Positions 15,121 through 15,158 of a DNA stretch of 15,158 bases are shown here, in pieces. This DNA is from CAZJHD01 sp964545855 (GTDB taxonomy: Bacteria > Planctomycetota > UBA1135 > JACQFD01), in the NCBI GenBank assembly GCA_964545855.1, contig CAZJHD010000088.1, positions 1-15,158 on the forward strand. The letters run 5' to 3'. Position numbers and translations under genes: made by a program. The stretch's first letter is position 1; every line of letters begins with the position of its first letter. Below the pieces are notes generated by a model, which worked only from the letters and a program-made list of their open reading frames with translations, was not told where the DNA came from and ran no database searches.

Positions 15121-15158
15121 GTCTGTGAAGAAATCTCGCAACGTTTCGGTGGGGTGTC

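Overview
The window is about 70% GC, almost fully coding, and typical of a Planctomycetota-like bacterium. The supporting content is secreted FG-GAP beta-propeller proteins, a pair of formylglycine-dependent sulfatases, many lipoprotein-type signal peptides, GTG starts and tightly overlapping operons. The phylum is inferred from gene content and GC only; no rRNA, tRNA or CRISPR was seen.

Layout. Positions 1-139 hold the last 45 codons of a gene whose C-terminus is paralogous to the gene ending at 5941. Positions 148-1122 look like an insertion: a DUF4160-DUF2442 gene pair of lower GC lies between two copies of an identical 23-bp direct repeat. The second copy lies inside the 3' end of a minus-strand phospholipase D-like lipoprotein gene (PLD). 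Beyond the first copy, the PLD frame continues for six codons to a stop at 126-128. The original PLD gene (418 aa) therefore seems to have been split from its stop, and it now reads antisense through the inserted genes.

Positions 2335-5941 carry, divergent from the PLD gene, a candidate promoter and a two-gene operon: an FG-GAP protein and a propeller-like protein with a calcium-binding loop. The leader of the first gene contains a well-placed Shine-Dalgarno sequence, an ATG at 2481 and a (GA)16 tract, and then the coding frame of the signal peptide. The ATG is out of frame by exactly the amount that losing one GA unit, or gaining two, would repair. This looks like a phase-variable switch caught in the OFF state. 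Positions 6002-7309 encode a second, seven-bladed FG-GAP protein.

Positions 7367-10351 are a compact molybdate uptake operon: an HTH-Mop regulator, then modA, modB and modC, overlapping by 4, 4 and 1 nt. Positions 10453-11553 encode an unrecognised exported protein. Positions 11577-14731 encode two exported sulfatases overlapping by 4 nt, probably for desulfating polysaccharides outside the cytoplasm. Positions 14789-15025 encode a small single-span membrane protein. The window ends in a 35-bp-arm palindrome beginning at a GGGGTCAGACC motif, which resembles a REP or MITE element.

The most notable signals are the GA-tract switch and the reconstructable insertion of the DUF4160-DUF2442 unit into the PLD gene.
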